The notes beneath the pieces are model-generated. The model saw only the letters and a list, made by a program, of their open reading frames with translations. It searched no databases and was not told the DNA's origin. From Acidimicrobiaceae bacterium (GTDB lineage: Bacteria > Actinomycetota > Acidimicrobiia > Acidimicrobiales > UBA10347), in assembly GCA_003485885.1 (NCBI GenBank), contig DNHM01000567.1:1-8748 (forward strand): DNA of 8,748 nt. Direction: 5' to 3'. Shown here in pieces: positions 5,798-8,748 of this stretch. The translations under genes and the position numbers were made by a program. The stretch's first letter is position 1. The number at the start of each line of letters is the position of its first letter.

Positions 5798-6961
5798 ATG
5801 AGCACCGACGGGCTGCAAGCCTCCGCAGACATTGGTCGAGGCCAGTTGATGCAACTCACCGGTGCAAAAGCCGTGATCAACACTGCGCTGCGATGGCTGC
5901 CGTTCTTTCTGCCGACGTTGGCTGAAGCATTCTCGACGACCACAGTTCGTCTGACGACGATTCTTGGTGTTGGTGAGACCGCTGGGCTGTCAACGCTGCT
6001 CATTGGCCGTCAACTCGATGGTGGCCGAGAGCGAAGGATCATGGTTGGGGCATTGGCGCTCGCAGCGGTGTCTTACGCGGGTGCGTTGGTTGGGAACCTG
6101 TGGATCTTCGCCGTGTCCTATGTGACCCTCATCGTCGCTGCCTCCGCGTTCACCGTCAGCGGCCACGCTTTTCTTAGCCGACGTGTGCCGTTCCAACGTC
6201 GGGCGCGCACGATTGGAGTGTTCGAGACCTCGTGGGCGTCCGCTCTTCTGGTCGGAGCACCACTGATAGCAGTGCTGATAAACCTGTTTGGATGGCGAGC
6301 GCCCTTCGCCGTGCTCTCTGCACTGCTGGCGATCATGGCGTTCACGGTCGGCCGAAGTCGCGATGGATCCGTGCCTCTCGCCGACGCAACCGCTCCTGTC
6401 GTTCGCCAGCCGCTGACCTTGGACGCATGGATTCTGATTGGGGCCTCTGCGGCGATCGCTACAACGGGGTTGACCACTATTGTCATCGCCGGAACGTGGC
6501 TCAATGATGTGCTCGGTGTTTCCACCGGTGGCGTAGGCCTTGTTGCCATGGCCTTTGGTGCTGCGGAATTTGCCGCTTCGTCAAGCTCTGCTGCCATTGC
6601 TGATCGCGCCGGGCCGATTCAGTCGACTCGGGTTGCGCTCTCCATCGCCGTTGTGGGGCTCCTCGTGATGTCCCAAGCAGGCACATCCCTCGCTATCGGC
6701 GCGCTTGGCCTGCTTATCTTCTTTCTCGGCTTCGAGTTCTCGATCGTGACATCGTTCTCAATCGTCAGCGAAGCAATGCCACAAGCGCGTGGTCGTGCCC
6801 TCGCAGCGAACAGTGCTGTCGGCACTGCGGCTCGCGGCGTGGGGATCATGATCAGTGGCGTGACCTACGAGTCATTTGGCATCAAAGGACCGATCACCAT
6901 CTCGGTCAGCGCCGCGGTGATAGGCGTGGCACTGTTAACGATCGGTATCCGCAGGTCGTAA
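5798..6961 (+). CDS. Major facilitator superfamily transporter
   Basis: A 387-aa inner-membrane secondary carrier with about 12 hydrophobic helices (first near 23-45, last near 363-384), normal for the superfamily. The loop after helix 2 carries a motif-A signature, GRQLDGGRERR (70-80), and the symmetrical loop in the second half reads AIADRAGPIQSTR (266-278). A polar loop near 185-207 separates the two halves. Such carriers move sugars, drugs or metabolites with protons; the substrate cannot be told from sequence. ATG at 5798 is chosen for the promoter just upstream; an in-frame ATG at residue 18 would also leave the helices intact. It is divergent from the family 3 glycosidase, which hints at sugar or glycoside traffic, and a dyad overlaps its promoter. 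Family call firm, substrate open. Confidence 0.9.
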   Translation: MSTDGLQASADIGRGQLMQLTGAKAVINTALRWLPFFLPTLAEAFSTTTVRLTTILGVGETAGLSTLLIGRQLDGGRERRIMVGALALAAVSYAGALVGNLWIFAVSYVTLIVAASAFTVSGHAFLSRRVPFQRRARTIGVFETSWASALLVGAPLIAVLINLFGWRAPFAVLSALLAIMAFTVGRSRDGSVPLADATAPVVRQPLTLDAWILIGASAAIATTGLTTIVIAGTWLNDVLGVSTGGVGLVAMAFGAAEFAASSSSAAIADRAGPIQSTRVALSIAVVGLLVMSQAGTSLAIGALGLLIFFLGFEFSIVTSFSIVSEAMPQARGRALAANSAVGTAARGVGIMISGVTYESFGIKGPITISVSAAVIGVALLTIGIRRS

Positions 6962-6974
6962 CGACCATTGGTGT

Positions 6975-6995
6975 CCCGCCAGAGGCAGTGGCGGG
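6975..6995. terminator. GC-rich hairpin between convergent transporter and PAQR genes
   Basis: CCCGCC (6975-6980) pairs perfectly with GGCGGG (6990-6995) across a 9-nt loop, 13 bp after the transporter stop. There is no U-tract, so it would be a U-less terminator if it works as one. Its position between convergent stops suits bidirectional use. Confidence 0.5.
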
Positions 6996-7033
6996 TCGGG
7001 GTGCAGCTGTGGCGATTCTGAACCAGCAAACGC

Positions 7034-7672
7034 CTAACGCAGTGCGAAGAATGCGACAACCACGTAATGACAGGCAATGCCGCCGATCACGAACAGGTGA
7101 AACAGTTCGTGGAAACCGAACACGGTGGGCCAGGGGTCAGGACGTTTACGGGCGTAGACCACAGCACCGAAGCTGTGTAGCAGTCCCCCAGCAACGAGCA
7201 GGATAAACCCAGCGACGCCAAGCGCTCGCCAAACGTCGACCACGACAACCACAGCAACCCACCCAACGATCAGATACGGAGCGACCACGACAGGCCGGGG
7301 CGCTTGGGGCCAAGCGAGATTCAGCAGTACTCCCCCGATTGCACCTGCCCATACGATGGTGAGGATCAAACGGCCTTGGGGATCCGGTAGAGCGACCGCT
7401 GCGATCGGCGTGTAGGTGGCCGCGATCACAATGAAGATCATCGAGTGATCAAGGGCCTGCATGATCTTGTGTTGCCGAGGATTCCATTGAACCCGATGGA
7501 ACAAGCCTGAAATTGTGAACAACGCGATCACACCTGCGCTGAAGATAGCGGCAGACCATTTGGTGCCCGGAAGCGACAAGGCGACCAAGATCGGGCACAA
7601 CGTGATCGCAGCAACAGCGGCAAGAAGATGAGACCAGCCCTTGAGCATCGGTCGTGTCGCGATGGCGGTCAT
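7034..7672 (-). CDS. Hemolysin III / PAQR family membrane protein
   Basis: A 212-aa seven-helix integral membrane protein of the hemolysin III branch of the PAQR family, at the usual length. The family's probable metal-site residues are all visible: SGLFH (Ser55, His59), the DHSMIF stretch (Asp75, His76), and the HELFH motif near the C-terminus (His188, His192), followed by CHY. Animal PAQR relatives are receptors with hydrolase-like metal sites; the bacterial role is unsettled despite the hemolysin name, with membrane lipid homeostasis a common proposal. ATG at 7672 follows TAGGCT by 7 nt and lacks a ribosome binding site, so a leaderless start is likely. It converges on the transporter and is divergent from the 49-aa gene. 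All family residues intact, so probably functional. Confidence 0.92.
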   Translation of the reverse strand: MTAIATRPMLKGWSHLLAAVAAITLCPILVALSLPGTKWSAAIFSAGVIALFTISGLFHRVQWNPRQHKIMQALDHSMIFIVIAATYTPIAAVALPDPQGRLILTIVWAGAIGGVLLNLAWPQAPRPVVVAPYLIVGWVAVVVVVDVWRALGVAGFILLVAGGLLHSFGAVVYARKRPDPWPTVFGFHELFHLFVIGGIACHYVVVAFFALR

Positions 7673-7679
7673 CAGAGCC

Positions 7680-7685
7680 AGCCTA
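7680..7685 (-). promoter_or_regulatory. -10 hexamer TAGGCT of the PAQR gene
   Basis: TAGGCT on the minus strand is followed by 7 nt and the ATG at 7672. A weak -35 candidate AGAACA (7708-7703) lies 17 bp upstream. Predicts a leaderless transcript. Confidence 0.42.
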
Positions 7686-7735
7686 GATCACTTTCCGGCG
7701 GGTGTTCTGCGGCCCGGTGTGGCGCATATGGTGAC

Positions 7736-7885
7736 GTGACTGAGTTCAAGGTCAAAGGCTCGAGGGCTCGTATCTTTTTGAGTAGCGAGCTCGACGCCGC
7801 AGCGAAGGCGCTGACAGGCCATGTAGTCGGTGGCAAGACCCTTGAGGTCGTCGTAAACCATGAAGAACAAACCGTCGTCTTCTAG
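7736..7885 (+). CDS. Small 49-aa protein of unknown function
   Basis: I do not recognise this protein. It begins VTEFKVKGSRARIFLSSELD at the GTG of 7736 and ends NHEEQTVVF before TAG. The pattern suggests a beta strand (ARIFL), a helix (SELDAAAKALTG) and two further strands (KTLEVVV, EQTVVF), which would make a compact alpha/beta domain. No membrane segment or signal. The frame is open further upstream to 7628, but that part overlaps the divergent PAQR gene and is not protein-like. No clear ribosome binding site; TATGGT at 7727-7732 is too close to the start to be a normal -10. A minus-strand frame over the same bases (7688-7957) looks less protein-like. Coding is likely but unproven. Confidence 0.5.
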   Translation: MTEFKVKGSRARIFLSSELDAAAKALTGHVVGGKTLEVVVNHEEQTVVF

Positions 7886-7944
7886 CGTTGCGTCGCTGGG
7901 AACGGCATCCCGGACAGAGATCAGTGGAGAGATCGCCTTCGGGG

Positions 7945-7973
7945 TCGCCAAAGGCAATTGCAGCCGCTAGTCT
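7945..7973 (+). promoter_or_regulatory. Promoter of tRNA-Val
   Basis: TCGCCA (7945-7950) and TAGTCT (7968-7973) are 17 bp apart. TCGCCA matches four of six positions of TTGACA. The start would fall near 7980, about five nucleotides before the mature tRNA. Confidence 0.45.
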
Positions 7974-7984
7974 CGTGCCCCTCA

Positions 7985-8058
7985 GGGCGTTTAGCTCAGT
8001 TGGCTAGAGCATCTCGTTTACACCGAGAGGGTCGGGGGTTCAAGTCCCTCAACGCCCA
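7985..8058 (+). tRNA. tRNA-Val, anticodon UAC
   Basis: A complete 74-nt cloverleaf. Acceptor arms GGGCGTT (7985-7991) and AACGCCC (8051-8057) pair over seven positions; D stem GCTC/GAGC; anticodon stem TCTCG/CGAGA around loop TTTACAC, giving anticodon TAC, which reads GUA and other valine codons; T arm GGGGG-TTCAAGT-CCCTC with one G-U pair. The discriminator is A8058. CCA is not fully encoded (the bases that follow are CAA), so it must be added after transcription. A run of five T at 8064-8068 may end transcription. A frameshifted gene lies directly beyond. Confidence 0.97.
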
Positions 8059-8178
8059 CAATATTTTTCCTGATATGTCCAGGTCTTTCAGGCTGGAAAG
8101 AGGCACGACGCCGATCGCGGAAGCCCGATCGGGTCCTCCTTCGTAGCTTCGCTCATCACTGCTTCGATGAAGATGCGT

Positions 8179-8450
8179 CTACAAGTCCTGACGGAACATT
8201 CGCTCAAGCTTGCTCGCCAATCGCCATGTCTCGCCTGTTGCGACGTACAAGATGCCGTTCAGGCTGCCCCTGCCGCCGAACGCCGACAGTAGGTACCCGA
8301 CAGCATAGGTATCGTCGCCCGCTTGCAGACGCTGCAAGCAGACTGCAACCATTCAACCCAGTGCGAATGGCCGCCTGCCGACAGACTCCCGATCAGAGTC
8401 TCAAGCGCGTCGCACAGATCAGTGCGCAGCTGAGCACGGTCTTGGTTCAT
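8179..8450 (-). pseudogene. Small unknown-domain protein (DUF6966-like) split by a single-base frameshift
   Basis: ATG at 8450, with AGAGG 5-6 nt upstream, opens MNQDRAQLRT... to HSHWVEWLQ (36 residues). The frame then loses its protein-like character, while the -1 frame from 8343 continues VCLQRLQAGDD, then YLLSAFGGRGSL, and ends LERMFRQDL at TAG 8179-8181. Joined, they make a smooth 90-aa protein. The HWxxWL...GD...LLSAFGGxGS pattern resembles small proteins I recall annotated as DUF6966; the name is from memory and uncertain. One base missing near 8342-8343 explains the break. Left unrepaired, the first frame would give a 63-aa product. It could be a real pseudogene, an assembly error or, less likely, programmed frameshifting. 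Its function is unknown. It lies between a tRNA and a gene-free stretch. Confidence 0.62.
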
Positions 8451-8482
8451 CTGAGCCTCTCAGAGTGTGGGGTCGGTCCTTC

Positions 8483-8529
8483 ACAACGACGATCCTACTC
8501 CGAGCACCTGGGCCGCCTATCGTCGTTGT
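8483..8529. repeat. Perfect 11-bp inverted repeat around a putative promoter
   Basis: ACAACGACGAT (8483-8493) and ATCGTCGTTGT (8519-8529) are exact inverted copies with a 25-bp spacer, arm centres 36 bp apart. On the minus strand a TAGGAT hexamer (8497-8492) overlaps the inner arm and could be the -10 box for the frameshifted gene, so the arms would bracket its promoter. It could equally be a hairpin or the ends of a small element. Confidence 0.6.
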
Positions 8530-8748
8530 TGAACTCATCCGCGGCGAACTGCACCACTGACCTAGGGTCGGTTGGCGGCGGTGCGTCTGCGCGATCAGGC
8601 CCACATCCACAATCGTTGGTTGTCAAGCCCTGTTAGGGGCCGCCTGCGGTTTGGCGCTGAGCGCCCGATGGGCGAGCCCGAGCCGTCCGGCTGTTACACG
8701 ATCTCGTCATCTAGCGTCGGAGGGTCTGGACAGCAGAAGTGATGGAGC
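8530..8748. other. Right-edge stretch without a recognisable gene
   Basis: No convincing coding frame is seen; open frames here are rich in Arg, Ser and Pro and lack start signals. Competing short GC stems occur: GGCGC-tga-GCGCC (8653-8665) against CGCCC-gat-GGGCG (8662-8674), and AGCCG/CGGCT (8681-8692). TAGCGT at 8712-8717 may be a -10 box for a plus-strand gene starting at GTG 8739 or ATG 8742, of which only the first codons would be inside the window. Confidence 0.3.

Noticed and set aside
7688..7957. 89-codon minus-strand frame over the 49-aa gene
   Set aside because: It overlaps the PAQR promoter region and looks less protein-like than the plus-strand reading; not fully excluded.
8111..8132. 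Stem CCGATCG/CGATCGG beyond the tRNA as a terminator
   Set aside because: Seven pairs with an 8-nt loop but no U-tract on either strand; too weak to claim.
8226..8636. 136-codon plus-strand open frame at the right edge
   Set aside because: It is antisense to the split gene, rich in Arg and Ser, lacks a ribosome binding site, and reads as no known fold.

Overview
This window most likely comes from a moderately GC-rich actinobacterium of the Acidimicrobiia/Ilumatobacter type. That placement is an inference. It rests on GC-leaning codon use, frequent GTG and TTG starts, and above all on several start codons lying 6-9 nt behind a TANNNT -10 hexamer, the pattern expected for leaderless actinobacterial mRNAs. 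Protein family calls are made by reading motifs, without any database search.

Layout, left to right. The left edge holds the N-terminus of a class A penicillin-binding protein (minus strand, cut by the window). Next come a strong hairpin terminator, a short stretch with plus-strand signals and a possible 29-aa ORF, a short-chain dehydrogenase/reductase (minus), and a 111-aa two-helix membrane protein with an octapeptide repeat (minus). A class II aldolase/adducin-like protein follows (plus), divergent from the membrane protein. A large glycoside hydrolase family 3 enzyme with an inserted PA14 domain (minus) converges on the aldolase-like gene. A 12-helix major facilitator transporter (plus) is divergent from the hydrolase and converges on a hemolysin III/PAQR membrane protein (minus). 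Beyond that are a 49-aa unknown protein (plus), a tRNA-Val with anticodon UAC (plus), a small gene split by a frameshift (minus), and about 300 bp without a gene that carries a perfect 11-bp inverted repeat.

Almost every gene is its own transcription unit, alternating strands, with no multi-gene operon. The clearest functional pairing is the divergent hydrolase and transporter, which could serve release and movement of a glycoside, although nothing in the sequence identifies the substrate. The hydrolase has no signal peptide, so it probably acts on sugars already inside the cell.

No mobile element, CRISPR array or defence system is visible, and I see no clear multi-gene novel system. The points that most deserve a second look are the recurrent leaderless starts, the octapeptide-repeat membrane protein, the frameshifted gene next to the tRNA, the promoter-spanning inverted repeats, and the 17-bp tandem duplication over the hydrolase stop codon.
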